Shown here: positions 16,462-25,395 of the stretch, one piece after another | How positions within the stretch are numbered: the first letter of the stretch is position 1 | How the letters are laid out: every line of letters begins with the position of its first letter | DNA from: Candidatus Nomurabacteria bacterium | GTDB lineage: Bacteria; Patescibacteriota; Minisyncoccia; Phycocordibacterales; UBA9973 | Reading direction: 5' to 3' | DNA length: 54,472 bases | Assembly (NCBI GenBank): GCA_943359485.1 | Contig: CALRHR010000004.1 | Span: 1-54,472, forward strand | Notes under the pieces: model-generated | Told to the model about the DNA's origin: nothing | Databases searched by the model: none | What the model saw: only the letters and a program-made list of their open reading frames with translations | Position numbers and translations under genes: made by a program

Positions 16462-17361
16462 TTAACCTGAACAAGCAAAGGAAGCTGCAGTCTTGGTATT
16501 TGCTTGGAAGAACCAAGTAGTACCATCTGACCAGAATTCATACACATCTCCTATGTTCTCGTTGTCTGCCTCAATTGTAACAACATCTGCAGCATCACAA
16601 TCAATAGGAGCAGCACCGCCCGCATCACCTGAACCCTCTAATACATCAGATGTAGCTGGAGTAATAGTAGCATCAGTTGTAATAGATCCTGCAACTAAAG
16701 TGTAGTGTAAACCAGCTGCTACAGCCGGAAGTACAATAACAGGAGCTGTTGCCATTGTTACAAGACTACCAGACTGAGAAGCAAGTAATGTTGTAGAACC
16801 AGTAACAGCAACAACTGGCAATCTTTGACCATAAATAGTCACAGCTGAAGTAGTAGTCGCAGCACCAATAGTTACAACATGTGCAGCGGCACCTGTCGCA
16901 ATGTTAACAGTCTTAACAGCAGCACCTGTGCCGATGTTGATAGTTTGTGCACCAGTAGATGTACCGATACTTATTGCTCCAGTACCAGCTGTACCACCGA
17001 TAGCTAGAGTACCAGTAGTCTGACCAGCAAACATTGTAGTGTTAGCTGTTGTAGTGTTGTCATACAAAGAGTTTGTACCTGTTGTAACAGTACCATTTAC
17101 AACTGTGTTACCAGTTGCAGCAGCATTACCAACAGTAAACACACCAGTAGTAATAGCCGTACCAATGTTTATAGCACCAGTTGTAGTGGTGGTAAACAAG
17201 TTACCAGCAGAACCCACAGCAGTAGTAACAGTGAGTGCACCATCACTTGCTGCTGTCAAATCACCTAGAGTAAGAGCCGCATCTACAGAACCCACCCCCG
17301 CACCTAAAACAAGAGCCAAAACCAAAAAACCAAATCCTAAACTTTGAAATATTTTTTTCAT
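16462..17361 (-). CDS. Secreted Thr/Gly/Ala-rich beta-repeat protein
   Basis: I chose the ATG at 17361 (299 aa) because a signal peptide follows at once (FGFLVLALVLGAGVGSVDA) and a promoter lies at 17480-17507. Residues 30-185 are short repeats of the type GAISIGTSTGAQTINIG and VNIATGAAAHVVTIG, like beta-helical surface or tail-fibre proteins. The C-terminal domain includes VLPAVAAGLHYTLVAG and a tail with EFWSDGTTWFFQAN, similar to phage-type surface proteins. It is probably a cell-surface fibre. Function unknown. Confidence 0.75.
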   Translation of the reverse strand: MKKIFQSLGFGFLVLALVLGAGVGSVDAALTLGDLTAASDGALTVTTAVGSAGNLFTTTTTGAINIGTAITTGVFTVGNAAATGNTVVNGTVTTGTNSLYDNTTTANTTMFAGQTTGTLAIGGTAGTGAISIGTSTGAQTINIGTGAAVKTVNIATGAAAHVVTIGAATTTSAVTIYGQRLPVVAVTGSTTLLASQSGSLVTMATAPVIVLPAVAAGLHYTLVAGSITTDATITPATSDVLEGSGDAGGAAPIDCDAADVVTIEADNENIGDVYEFWSDGTTWFFQANTKTAASFACSG

Positions 17362-17479
17362 TTTAAAATTAATTATTAATTGTTTAAACTTATTTATAAT
17401 AAAGACCTGAAAACTTTGAGAAAACAAAAACCATCTAGACTAAATAAAATCTCGACCATTTTATTTATCACTAGAAATA

Positions 17480-17507
17480 ATTATACCACTTTTATTTTAT
17501 GGTGTAA
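17480..17507 (-). promoter_or_regulatory. Promoter of the beta-repeat surface protein
   Basis: The minus strand has TTACAC (17502-17507), a 16-nt spacer and TATAAT (17480-17485), giving a leader of about 110 nt before the ATG at 17361. Confidence 0.6.
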
Positions 17508-17533
17508 TAAAAATGTGGATAACTCCCAATTTT

Positions 17534-17902
17534 TTATTTAACTTGTTCTGCTAATTTTTTTGCAATAGCACTCAGAGAACTTAGTGGTCCATAAAAGACA
17601 ACATTCTTTTTTATTAGATATAGGACTTCTGGAGCCCAAAGCGCATCCTTTATGGGTTGAAGTTGAAAATTATTCTTGTTTGGATCGGTCGCGTCTTTGG
17701 TAACTTGTAAAATATACGCATCATCAAGTCTGAAATCAGGAAAAGTATCGAGTTTTCCTATATACACCTCTCCTGTTGTTAGATAAACTATAGAATAATC
17801 ATCTTTATTAATGCCTAAATTCTTTCCAAATAAGCTCACTGTAAATCCAACAACCAAAACTACCACTACAATAACTAAAATTTTTACTTTATTTTTTGAC
17901 AT
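17534..17902 (-). CDS. Membrane-anchored protein, unknown
   Basis: The 122-residue protein has one N-terminal helix (VKILVIVVVVLVVGFTVSLF) and an outside domain containing YSIVYLTTGEVYIGKLDTFP and a hydrophobic PEVLYLIKKNVVFYGPL. This pattern, in which a YLTTGEVYFG segment is followed by ...I..LA, is common in CPR small membrane proteins near surface-protein genes. No function is known to me. Confidence 0.7.
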   Translation of the reverse strand: MSKNKVKILVIVVVVLVVGFTVSLFGKNLGINKDDYSIVYLTTGEVYIGKLDTFPDFRLDDAYILQVTKDATDPNKNNFQLQPIKDALWAPEVLYLIKKNVVFYGPLSSLSAIAKKLAEQVK

Positions 17903-17980
17903 ATGATTCTTGCAAATTAAATAATAATTAAAATACTATAGTTCTATTCTATCATAAAAATAAATATAAAAAACACAAAC

Positions 17981-18010
17981 AAAAAACCACCCCGAAGGGT
18001 GGTTTTTTGA
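17981..18010. terminator. Bidirectional terminator after the large surface protein
   Basis: CCACCC and GGGTGG close a CGAA-type loop, flanked by AAAAAA and TTTTTT. It stands between the surface-protein gene at 18086 and the anchored protein at 17534. Confidence 0.9.
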
Positions 18011-18085
18011 ATACTTTTTAAGGTGTATCAGCCAGTTTGACTCAATAGTCAGAAATTTATAGCACCTAAACTATACTAAAAAGTA

Positions 18086-20083
18086 TTAGTTCTGGTTCAA
18101 GTAAAGATCTGGTGACTTGAAGTCGCCGAGGTCAAAGGTATATGAAAGAGTACCAGTGACATCAGTAAGTGCATACACTATATCAGCTAGCTGCATACTA
18201 ACAGTAGCATCAGCTGAAGGTGTTAACACAACAGTAACAGTAAATCTTTCCGTATCATCCTCTGCTACCAAGAACCTAGCATCAGCATTCGCTGTACCAG
18301 TCAAAGTAGCACCAGTAGGTGAAGTGATAGTAGCCGCATTGAGAACTGGAGTTCCCGCAGTAGCGTTAACAGTCAAGTCAAGGATAGTACCACCTCCAGT
18401 TAATGCAGGAGAAGTACCATCAATGTAAACTGCTCCATCAAATGCAGTAACATCAAATGTAACTGCGAATGTACCTTGGTCATCATCAGTTGCGACAGTT
18501 AGATCAGCTGCGTGAGATAGAACCGCTGTGCTACTTATGTATTTAAGCGCAAAGCCTACATCACGAACTGTAGATGCATCGCTGGCAGCTGTACCAGTCT
18601 TGTCTGCATCTGCAAGGTTTTCACCTGTTTCGTCTTCAGCGTCAAATGTTGCAAGATCTGTTTCAGTTTCACCAAAAGTAGCTTGGATAGTATCGTTAAG
18701 ATCAAGCGCTCCAGAGAGAGCTACGAACTTAGCCTTTACTACAAAGTTAACCTTATCACCTGCATTAATATCGAAGTCTAGGTCATCGAATACGACAACT
18801 TCAGTACTTCCATTAGCATCTGTGGTAAGTAATGTCTCTGAACCAATTTCAACTCCATCAGCAAAAAGGCGAAGGGTAGTTATAAGATCATCTGGATCGT
18901 CACCAGTTGTTTCAGTTGAAGTAAGAGTAACTGGGAGCGAATCGATGTTCACATCTGAGTCACCTTCTACTTCTATGTCAAAAGCAAGAATTGGAACATT
19001 GTCAGTGGTGTCAGTTGCGTCAACATTAATAAGGTGCGCATCATTGACTAACTCATTGGCAGATCCAGATTCTGTAATTTTAACTTCAGTGTCTTGTGAT
19101 GTTGCAAAAGATTCAAATGAGAATGTTGTTGCAGCAACTGTTGGGTCTTCAGAAGTTGAAGCTCCTGTAGCATCAACGAAACGGACAGAAGTAAAGTCAA
19201 CAGTCCATGTATCAGTAGCATCTGCAGAATCAAGATTTGATACTCCAGAAATAGCTACATATAAGGACTCTGTATCTCCTGAACCGATCATTGCACCGTT
19301 CAAAGACACAGTCCTTGTCCAGTTGTTGTCATCATTGAACTCATCTGCATCTACAGTAGCTACTTTTTTACTACCAAGCCATACAGATACCTCACTTGCG
19401 TAGTTGTCAAAGTCACTTCCTGCTGTTCCCTCGTCAAATACGAGTCTAACTGCAGTAATGTTAAGGTCTGAACTATCACCATTTTCGATTTCAAGACCAG
19501 CAACTTTAACATCTTCTCCGTCTTCACCTACTTCTTCATTAGATAGACCTGAAGCAAGATCGTACGAATCAACTGAACCAGCTCCACCAGTCAAAGAACC
19601 GTTGTTTGAAGAAGATCCACCTGAACATGACATACCTGTTGTTGGACTGTATCCAGAAGTTGAAGAACAACCAGCTGGAAGATTCGTAGAAACTGCGCAT
19701 GACATACCTGTTGTAGTACTGTATCCAGCGTTTGAAGTACAACCTGAAGGGAAGTTTCCTCCCATTCCTGAATTATTTGCTAACCAGACAGCTCGTGACA
19801 TAGGACCGAATACTCCATCGGCTACTAGTCCTGAGTTCCTCTGGAAAGACATGACAGCAGCTTTAGTCATAGGACCAAAGTTACCATCTGCTGTTAGGCC
19901 ACCCAATGCTGTTTGAAGACAAACAACTTCAGCGCCCGTAGAACCCATTCTTAATGTACTATTTATTGAACAGTCAGCAGAAGCTGTTTGCACAGCAACC
20001 AATCCGAATGTTGCGAGTACAGCTACTGCCAACACAGCGATGGCAAAGAACTTTACTCCTTTCAAATTTAATATGTTACTCAT
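18086..20083 (-). CDS. Large secreted protein with peptidoglycan-binding-like domain, putative S-layer component
   Basis: The 665-residue protein has a signal peptide at 1-36 (FAIAVLAVAVLATFGLVAV). A peptidoglycan-binding-like domain lies at 40-105 (MGSTGAEVVCLQTALGGLT and two DGxFGPM motifs). Two Cys-bounded repeats follow (GYSTTTGMSC, GYSPTTGMSC), then 500 acidic, Thr/Ser/Asp-rich residues of beta-sandwich type. Size, acidity and signal peptide fit the proposed CPR surface layer. The gene has its own promoter, a leader of about 330 nt and a strong terminator, as expected for an abundant protein. The S-layer role is inferred. Confidence 0.75.
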   Translation of the reverse strand: MSNILNLKGVKFFAIAVLAVAVLATFGLVAVQTASADCSINSTLRMGSTGAEVVCLQTALGGLTADGNFGPMTKAAVMSFQRNSGLVADGVFGPMSRAVWLANNSGMGGNFPSGCTSNAGYSTTTGMSCAVSTNLPAGCSSTSGYSPTTGMSCSGGSSSNNGSLTGGAGSVDSYDLASGLSNEEVGEDGEDVKVAGLEIENGDSSDLNITAVRLVFDEGTAGSDFDNYASEVSVWLGSKKVATVDADEFNDDNNWTRTVSLNGAMIGSGDTESLYVAISGVSNLDSADATDTWTVDFTSVRFVDATGASTSEDPTVAATTFSFESFATSQDTEVKITESGSANELVNDAHLINVDATDTTDNVPILAFDIEVEGDSDVNIDSLPVTLTSTETTGDDPDDLITTLRLFADGVEIGSETLLTTDANGSTEVVVFDDLDFDINAGDKVNFVVKAKFVALSGALDLNDTIQATFGETETDLATFDAEDETGENLADADKTGTAASDASTVRDVGFALKYISSTAVLSHAADLTVATDDDQGTFAVTFDVTAFDGAVYIDGTSPALTGGGTILDLTVNATAGTPVLNAATITSPTGATLTGTANADARFLVAEDDTERFTVTVVLTPSADATVSMQLADIVYALTDVTGTLSYTFDLGDFKSPDLYLNQN

Positions 20084-20414
20084 AATATTTTCTAATATTC
20101 TACGCCATTAATAAGTTTCGACAAAACTAAAAGCGTATTTTTCCTATCACTATTTCACCCGCCAATAAATTAATAATAAATAATAATGTAGCGGATAAAA
20201 AATAATGAACAGAGTTAAACTTAACACTGAAAACAAAACTATTTTATCCTTCGAGAAATTCTCTCAGGACTATTCAGTTTTCAATGGGCGTTTATTTTCA
20301 CAGATTTTCACTTGAGATTTTTTCGACGAAATCGCAAACGAAAACGAAGTGGAAACAAACATAACTTTTGTGAATAAACAAAACACAAAATGTGCTCTGA
20401 ATATACACAAGAGT
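20084..20414 (-). promoter_or_regulatory. Long 5' leader of the S-layer-like gene
   Basis: There is no gene here. If transcription starts at the promoter at 20415-20444, this is an untranslated leader of about 330 nt. It has one evident hairpin, GAGAGAATTTCTC (about 20258-20270), and stretches of AT-rich sequence. Long leaders stabilise S-layer mRNAs in other bacteria; that role here is an inference. Confidence 0.4.
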
Positions 20415-20444
20415 ATTATAATATAACTGCGCAAAATAGAGCAA
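20415..20444 (-). promoter_or_regulatory. Promoter of the S-layer-like gene
   Basis: The minus strand has TTGCTC (20439-20444), an 18-nt spacer and TATAAT (20415-20420). Confidence 0.55.
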
Positions 20445-20470
20445 TTATATTATGTGGATAACTTGAGCAG

Positions 20471-20615
20471 GTATTAGGCTTCTAGACGCTAGGCCTTAGC
20501 GAAATACAGTCAAAAATCCATATATATAGAATATCACGAAACGAGATAAAGAGCAACTAATTGGAGGTCTGGTTTGTTTAAAAGCTAATGCCTAACGCCT
20601 AGCTGCCTAGAGCCT
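20471..20615. repeat. TAGGCNN repeat, split arms
   Basis: The left arm TTAGGCTTCTAGACGCTAGG and right arm GCTAATGCCTAACGCCTAGC are separated by about 75 bp of unrelated AT-rich sequence. The element ends at the stop of the gene at 20618. A second copy flanks that gene on its other side. Confidence 0.8.
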
Positions 20616-20617
20616 AT

Positions 20618-21463
20618 TTATTTAACGAAATACTTACTCCAGCGTTTTTCCCCAGTTTTATAAAGGACACCATCTTTAACCATAGCTATCAACTCTCTTT
20701 GAAGAGTTTTTTCACTGCACAAGACGAGTACTTTGAGCCCCAGTCTATCAAAAAAATCTTTTGCCGATTTTTTTATCTCAGTTATAGTAAGACCATTATT
20801 ATTTGAATAATTTCTTATAACCTTTATTATTTCCTCTCGTCTCTTGTTTTTTAAAATATTAAAGTCATCTTTTTTATCGGACACAAAAGAAGTCTTATCG
20901 GACACTTCTATTCCTCTCAATGCTTTCATTAGGGTACTCCCCTTCTGAACACCAATTCTAGTTAGAATTTTATGTTCGACAATAGGTTCATTCTGCTCCA
21001 CAAAAATTGGTTTTGTTTTTTCAGGAGAAGCTTTTTGAAAAATTGATTCTTCTAAGTTTGGCTGGGAATGGAGAAAAAAGTCCCCAAGTAATTTAGGTTT
21101 CATATCTACATACTCTTGTATCGATTCCTTTAATTTAAGAAATTCTTGCTTTAAGATCGCGCAATTCATTTCCGAAACAAGATTCATAGCTGAAGCAATA
21201 TTTAAAAAAGAGACAGCTTCAGAAATTTTACTAACTGCATCTGTTGGATTAGAATGCATGTCTGATATAATCTCTGTACCCAAAATTCTTAATTTATTTC
21301 TAATTGGTTCATTCTTATCTATCATGTCTGTAACCATATACACTGCCGTAACAAGCTTATTTGTCTTTGTATAAGACACACTAACTGAGATATTTTGAAT
21401 GCCTACCCCGGAAGTCAAGGACTTCTGTTGGGAGTCTTTTATATTTTTACTATCAGTTAACAT
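20618..21463 (-). CDS. Conserved unknown protein with C-terminal winged helix
   Basis: In this 281-residue protein residues 20-135 are alpha-helical (SVSVSYTKTNKLVTAVYMVT, DKNEPIRNKLRILG, ISEAVSFLNIASAMNLVSEM). The middle is a low-complexity linker. Residues 210-281 look like a winged-helix DNA-binding domain (IIKVIRNYSNNNGLTITEIK, then LQRELIAMVKDGVLYKTG). I recognise the type from other Parcubacteria but know no function. A TATAAT lies 6 nt before the ATG. It is divergent from ftsK and flanked on both sides by TAGGCNN repeats. Confidence 0.7.
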   Translation of the reverse strand: MLTDSKNIKDSQQKSLTSGVGIQNISVSVSYTKTNKLVTAVYMVTDMIDKNEPIRNKLRILGTEIISDMHSNPTDAVSKISEAVSFLNIASAMNLVSEMNCAILKQEFLKLKESIQEYVDMKPKLLGDFFLHSQPNLEESIFQKASPEKTKPIFVEQNEPIVEHKILTRIGVQKGSTLMKALRGIEVSDKTSFVSDKKDDFNILKNKRREEIIKVIRNYSNNNGLTITEIKKSAKDFFDRLGLKVLVLCSEKTLQRELIAMVKDGVLYKTGEKRWSKYFVK

Positions 21464-21512
21464 ATGTCCATTATACTATAGGACAACAAAAAAGTCAAGG
21501 ACTCTTGGGTAG

Positions 21513-21603
21513 CAACTAGGCTTTAGGCGCTAGGCTCTAGTAAAAAAAACCCATCATACATAAAATTAATACTACAGCCTAAAGCCTAGTGCCTAATGCC
21601 TAT
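21513..21603. repeat. TAGGCNN repeat between the wHTH gene and ftsK
   Basis: The left arm CTAGGCTTTAGGCGCTAGGC and right arm GCCTAAAGCCTAGTGCCTAA surround a 35-bp AT spacer. It ends about 20 bp before the ftsK start. Confidence 0.85.
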
Positions 21604-21622
21604 TTCGTGCTAAAATACTTTT

Positions 21623-23827
21623 ATGGCAAAAAAGGAAAACAGTAACGAGAATAGTAAAAAAAATAACAAGGAACCGAACGGATTAAAAACTCAAACTAAA
21701 CACGGAATAATGGCAATAGTTTTCTTTGTTTTGGCATTGTTTTTTTTAATGTCCGCATTTGATATGACGGGAGTTGCCGGAAAATCTATCTACGAAAAAC
21801 TTTATTTCCTCCTGGGTGTGGGATACATTCTTTTGCCAATTCTGCTTGTGCTACTCGGTTCATCGTTTATGAAGTCCGTTACTCCAGACATTGGCTGGAG
21901 GAGCGCGCTAAGTGGCATTATGTTTCTGCTATCTAGTTTGGGAATGATAGACATAGCTCTGGGTAAACACAAAGGCGGATTTTTGGGGGAAATTTTACCG
22001 ACACCCCTAGTCCCTCTTTTTGATATCTATGCCAGCATAATTTTTCTTGGCACGATTTTAATAATCTCGATTCTTGTCATGTCTGATACAAAATTAGAAC
22101 TCTCATCAACCTTCGAACAAATTTGGACATTTGTGAAACAGGCACTAGGCGCTAGGCAGCTAGGCACTAGTACAAAAGTGGAGGATGGAGAAGATGCAGT
22201 TATTGATGAGAAAACTGTAAAAGACGAAGAAGTGGATAAGGCAGAAACTGTGGCTGAAAAAATTAAAAAAGTTTTGAGTACAGAAACAGATACAGAGAAA
22301 GAAGAAATGGAATTCAAAAAGCTAAAGCCTAGGGCCTATGGCCTAATGCCTAATTATATTCCTCCCCCATTGTCACTCCTCGAAGAGGATAAGGGTAAAC
22401 CAAATACCGGTGACATAAAAGCAAATGCGAATATAATAAAACGCACTCTTGCCAATTTCGGTATTGAAGTAGAGATGGATGAGATCACCATCGGACCTAC
22501 TGTCACCCGTTATTCTTTAAAGCCCGCTGAGGGAATGAAACTCTCTAGAATTATTGGTTTACAAAATGATTTGGCGCTAGCTCTTGCCGCACATCCGATT
22601 AGAATAGAAGCGCCAATCCCAGGCAAGTCTCTGGTCGGGATTGAAATTCCAAACAAAACAAAGTCTCTGGTCGGCTTAGCTACTCTCCTCTCCGACGATA
22701 AATTCCAAAATTCTCCTAAACCGCTAACTATTGCTCTCGGTCGCAATATTTCTGGTAAATCATTGTTTGGAAATCTTGCCAAGATGCCACATTGTCTCGT
22801 CGCCGGAACAACTGGTTCTGGAAAGTCGGTAACCATTCATTCTATAATTACTTCTCTCCTCTATAGAAACGGACCAGACGACCTGAAATTAATTTTAATA
22901 GACCCAAAACGAGTGGAACTCACCCTTTACAACAATATTCCGCACTTGCTTACTCCAGTCATCACTGAAGCTAAGAAAACAATCCTAGCTTTAAAGTGGG
23001 CAGCCAAAGAAATGGATCGCCGTTACAACATCTTGGAGGCAGAATCAGTACGAGATATAGAGTCTTACCACAACAATGTCTGGAACTCTCGTAAAAAAGT
23101 AGACGACAAAGATGACAACAGCACCACCGACCGTTTACCATATATTGTCATTATAATAGACGAACTCGCAGATATAATGAGTTCTTACCCTAGGGAGCTT
23201 GAATCGGCTATTGTCCGTCTGGCACAAATGTCCCGAGCCGTCGGGATACATTTAATACTCTCTACCCAAAGACCAGAAGTTAATGTCATTACTGGGCTGA
23301 TCAAAGCGAATATCCCAGCTCGTATAGCGCTCAAGGTGTCTTCACAAATTGACTCTCGTACAATCCTCGACTGTGGCGGAGCAGAAAAACTTCTTGGCGC
23401 CGGCGACATGCTCTACTCTTCGGGTGACACCCAGCCAGAGAGGTTGCAGAGCGCATTTATTTCAGAAACGGAAGTTAAAAAAGTTGTAAAATATTTAGTG
23501 AATGCATATAAGGATGAGGTGTCGGAAGAAATCGCCCTATCTACTGGATCTATTTCAGTTGATAAAAGTATTTTCGAAAGTACCCTTGAGGATGAAGATA
23601 CTGAAGATGATGATGAACTGTACGAGGAAGCTCGAGCTTGTGTGATTGAAGCGGGTCGGGCATCTACTTCATATTTACAAAGAAAACTAAAGTTAGGTTA
23701 CGCACGCGCAGCGCGACTAATGGATAAACTCGAAGAACGCGGGGTCATTGGGAAAGGAGACGGCGCCAAGCCGAGAGAAGTTCTGGAAAAAATAGAACGA
23801 ACGGAAAATGGAGAGAATGTAATTTGA
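21623..23827 (+). CDS. ftsK: DNA translocase FtsK/SpoIIIE
   Basis: The 734-residue protein has four N-terminal transmembrane helices (about 28-165), a charged linker (170-245), the alpha/beta core and ATPase (245-640) and a C-terminal winged-helix gamma domain (665-725: SYLQRKLKLGYARAARLMDK). Walker A is AGTTGSGKSVTIHS and Walker B is IVIIIDELADI. It pumps chromosome DNA through the division septum. Within the linker, two stretches (ALGARQLGTS and KPRAYGLMPN) are encoded by TAGGCNN repeat arms, inserted in frame. A TAAAAT lies 6 nt before the ATG. It heads a ftsK-(anchored protein)-recA run. Confidence 0.95.
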   Translation: MAKKENSNENSKKNNKEPNGLKTQTKHGIMAIVFFVLALFFLMSAFDMTGVAGKSIYEKLYFLLGVGYILLPILLVLLGSSFMKSVTPDIGWRSALSGIMFLLSSLGMIDIALGKHKGGFLGEILPTPLVPLFDIYASIIFLGTILIISILVMSDTKLELSSTFEQIWTFVKQALGARQLGTSTKVEDGEDAVIDEKTVKDEEVDKAETVAEKIKKVLSTETDTEKEEMEFKKLKPRAYGLMPNYIPPPLSLLEEDKGKPNTGDIKANANIIKRTLANFGIEVEMDEITIGPTVTRYSLKPAEGMKLSRIIGLQNDLALALAAHPIRIEAPIPGKSLVGIEIPNKTKSLVGLATLLSDDKFQNSPKPLTIALGRNISGKSLFGNLAKMPHCLVAGTTGSGKSVTIHSIITSLLYRNGPDDLKLILIDPKRVELTLYNNIPHLLTPVITEAKKTILALKWAAKEMDRRYNILEAESVRDIESYHNNVWNSRKKVDDKDDNSTTDRLPYIVIIIDELADIMSSYPRELESAIVRLAQMSRAVGIHLILSTQRPEVNVITGLIKANIPARIALKVSSQIDSRTILDCGGAEKLLGAGDMLYSSGDTQPERLQSAFISETEVKKVVKYLVNAYKDEVSEEIALSTGSISVDKSIFESTLEDEDTEDDDELYEEARACVIEAGRASTSYLQRKLKLGYARAARLMDKLEERGVIGKGDGAKPREVLEKIERTENGENVI
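22139..22172. repeat. TAGGCNN repeat arm inside ftsK (left)
   Basis: The sequence CACTAGGCGCTAGGCAGC and following TAGGCACTAG encodes LGARQLGTS in the FtsK linker. Its complementary arm is at 22319-22356, about 150 bp away, also in frame. Confidence 0.85.
22319..22356. repeat. TAGGCNN repeat arm inside ftsK (right)
   Basis: AAGCTAAAGCCTAGGGCC and following TATGGCCTAATGCC encode LKPRAYGLMP at the end of the FtsK linker. It is the inverted partner of the arm at 22139-22172. Confidence 0.85.
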
Positions 23828-23842
23828 GGTTTAAAATAAAGT

Positions 23843-24205
23843 ATGAACCAAAGTATAAAGAAAATATTACAAATAACGAGTCTTTCTGTTTTTTTTATTT
23901 TAATTATCATCTACGCTTTTTTCCGTGCTCATGATTTGATTGTTGGAGTAAAAATAAAAAATGTAAACCTAATTGATGGAACAAAGTTTACCGAAAGCGT
24001 CCTTAAAATCACCGGAAATGCAAAAAACGCCATAAATTTAAGCTTAAATGGAAGAGAAATTTCCATAGACCCAAAAGGAGGATTCGACGAGACAATAGCC
24101 CTGCTCTCGGGGTATAATGTGGTGACCATAAAAGCCGAGGATAAATTCGGTTATATAGATGAAAAAAATTATAAATTAATGTTAACACAGGCGCTAGGAA
24201 GCTAG
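23843..24205 (+). CDS. Membrane-anchored protein with Ig-like (glucodextranase B-type) domain
   Basis: The 120-residue protein has a transmembrane helix at about 10-28 (ITSLSVFFILIIIYAFF) and one outside beta domain (LKITGNAKNAINLSLNGREI, then GYNVVTIKAEDKFG). This resembles the glucodextranase domain B fold often seen beside ftsK and recA in Parcubacteria. It starts 15 bp after ftsK. Its last residues (ALGS) and stop TAG are supplied by a TAGGCNN repeat. Function unknown. Confidence 0.75.
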   Translation: MNQSIKKILQITSLSVFFILIIIYAFFRAHDLIVGVKIKNVNLIDGTKFTESVLKITGNAKNAINLSLNGREISIDPKGGFDETIALLSGYNVVTIKAEDKFGYIDEKNYKLMLTQALGS

Positions 24206-24262
24206 GCCTTAGGCGCTAGCCTAATCCAAAAGCTAAAGCCTAAATACCTAAAGCCTAAATAT
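24189..24262. repeat. TAGGCNN repeat between the anchored protein and recA
   Basis: GCGCTAGGAAGCTAGGCC, TTAGGCGCTAGCC and the partners GCTAAAGCCTAAATACCTA fill the gap. The repeat provides the stop of the upstream gene and ends 3 bp before the recA ATG. Confidence 0.8.
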
Positions 24263-24264
24263 TT

Positions 24265-25356
24265 ATGTTAAAAAAGAAAGAAGAAAAAAAAGACCCACGC
24301 CAAGGCGGGGCAAGTAAGACGGTGGGCATGGAGATACTCGAAGATACTTTAAAATCCATCCAGATAAAATTCGGAGAAGGATCGATAATGAAATTTGGCG
24401 ATTCACCGAAAGTTGACATTAATGTAATTCCGACCGGTTCAATCGGTCTGGATGTGGCACTCGGCGTCGGCGGTATACCGCGCGGAAGAATTATTGAAAT
24501 ATTTGGACCAGAGTCTTCTGGAAAAACTACTCTCTCACTCCACATCGTAGCCGAAGCTCAGAAAAAAGGTGGCATCTGCGCCTATATTGACGCCGAACAT
24601 GCAATGGATCCAGACTACACAAAAAAGCTTGGTGTAAATATAAATAATCTGCTCATATCCCAACCAGACAACGGTGAGCAAGCGCTCGAAATAGTAGAAA
24701 GTCTGGTGCGCACTGGGAAAATTGATGTTATCGTTGTGGATTCCGTTGCAGCACTTACTCCCAAGGACGAAATCGAGGGCGACATGGGCGCATATCATGT
24801 CGGCAAACAAGCACGGCTGATGAGTCAGGCACTTCGCAAACTCACTGCCATAGTTGCCAGAAGTAAAACCGTTGTGATATTTATCAATCAAATCCGCATG
24901 CAAATTGGGGTGATGTTTGGTAATCCGGAAACTACCCCAGGAGGTAAGGCATTAAAATTCTATACTTCCGTACGCTTGGATATCCGTAAAATTGCCCAGA
25001 TAAAAAAAGGAGAAGAAGTGGTGGGAAGTCGCACCAGAGTAAAAATAGTTAAAAACAAAGTCGCTGCACCGTTTAAACAAACAGAATTCGATATCATCTA
25101 CAACGAAGGTATTTCCAAAGAAGGTGAAATAATGGCGCTCGGAGAAAAATATAAAATCATAGAAAAAAGTGGAAATTCGTACTTTTACACACCCACAACC
25201 TCACCCCAACCCTCTCCTGAAGGGAGAGGGAGTAGAGAAGAGAAAATAAAACTCGGTGTAGGCTATGACGCAACAAGAAAATTCCTAAAAGAAGATAAAA
25301 AAATATCCGACCAAATCCTAAAAGAAATCAAGAAGAAATTCACGGAAGAAGCGTAA
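24265..25356 (+). CDS. recA: Recombinase RecA
   Basis: The 363-residue protein carries Walker [12 protein letters not shown], Walker [13 protein letters not shown], loop L1 [19 protein letters not shown], the L2 region [20 protein letters not shown] and KALKFY. It forms filaments on single-stranded DNA for strand exchange. Residues about 311-324 ([14 protein letters not shown]) are encoded by a G/C-rich palindrome inserted in frame in the C-terminal domain. The start at 24265 directly follows a repeat, so no Shine-Dalgarno site is visible. Confidence 0.97.
   Translation: MLKKKEEKKDPRQGGASKTVGMEILEDTLKSIQIKFGEGSIMKFGDSPKVDINVIPTGSIGLDVALGVGGIPRGRIIEIFGPESSGKTTLSLHIVAEAQKKGGICAYIDAEHAMDPDYTKKLGVNINNLLISQPDNGEQALEIVESLVRTGKIDVIVVDSVAALTPKDEIEGDMGAYHVGKQARLMSQALRKLTAIVARSKTVVIFINQIRMQIGVMFGNPETTPGGKALKFYTSVRLDIRKIAQIKKGEEVVGSRTRVKIVKNKVAAPFKQTEFDIIYNEGISKEGEIMALGEKYKIIEKSGNSYFYTPTTSPQPSPEGRGSREEKIKLGVGYDATRKFLKEDKKISDQILKEIKKKFTEEA
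25194..25234. repeat. G/C-rich palindrome inserted in frame in recA
   Basis: CTCACCCCAACCCTCTCCTG pairs with AAGGGAGAGGGAGTAG. It is the family that flanks DUF559 genes later in the window. It adds about 13 codons to recA without a stop. Confidence 0.85.
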
Positions 25357-25357
25357 G

Positions 25358-25384
25358 ACTTGTCAACCTGCCAGGCTGACAAGT
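25358..25384. repeat. RAYT-type REP palindrome (copy a)
   Basis: ACTTGTCAACCTGCC and AGGCTGACAAGT form a near-perfect palindrome directly after recA, between it and the convergent gene at 25396. It could act as a terminator for both. Confidence 0.85.
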
Positions 25385-25395
25385 AAGTTCTGTTT

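Noticed and set aside
18528-19403. A 291-codon plus-strand frame opposite the S-layer-like gene
   Set aside because: It is Ser/Val-rich mirror coding of the strongly biased minus-strand gene and has no start signal or homology features.
24535-24903. A 122-codon frame antisense to recA
   Set aside because: It is a shadow in the conserved RecA coding region.
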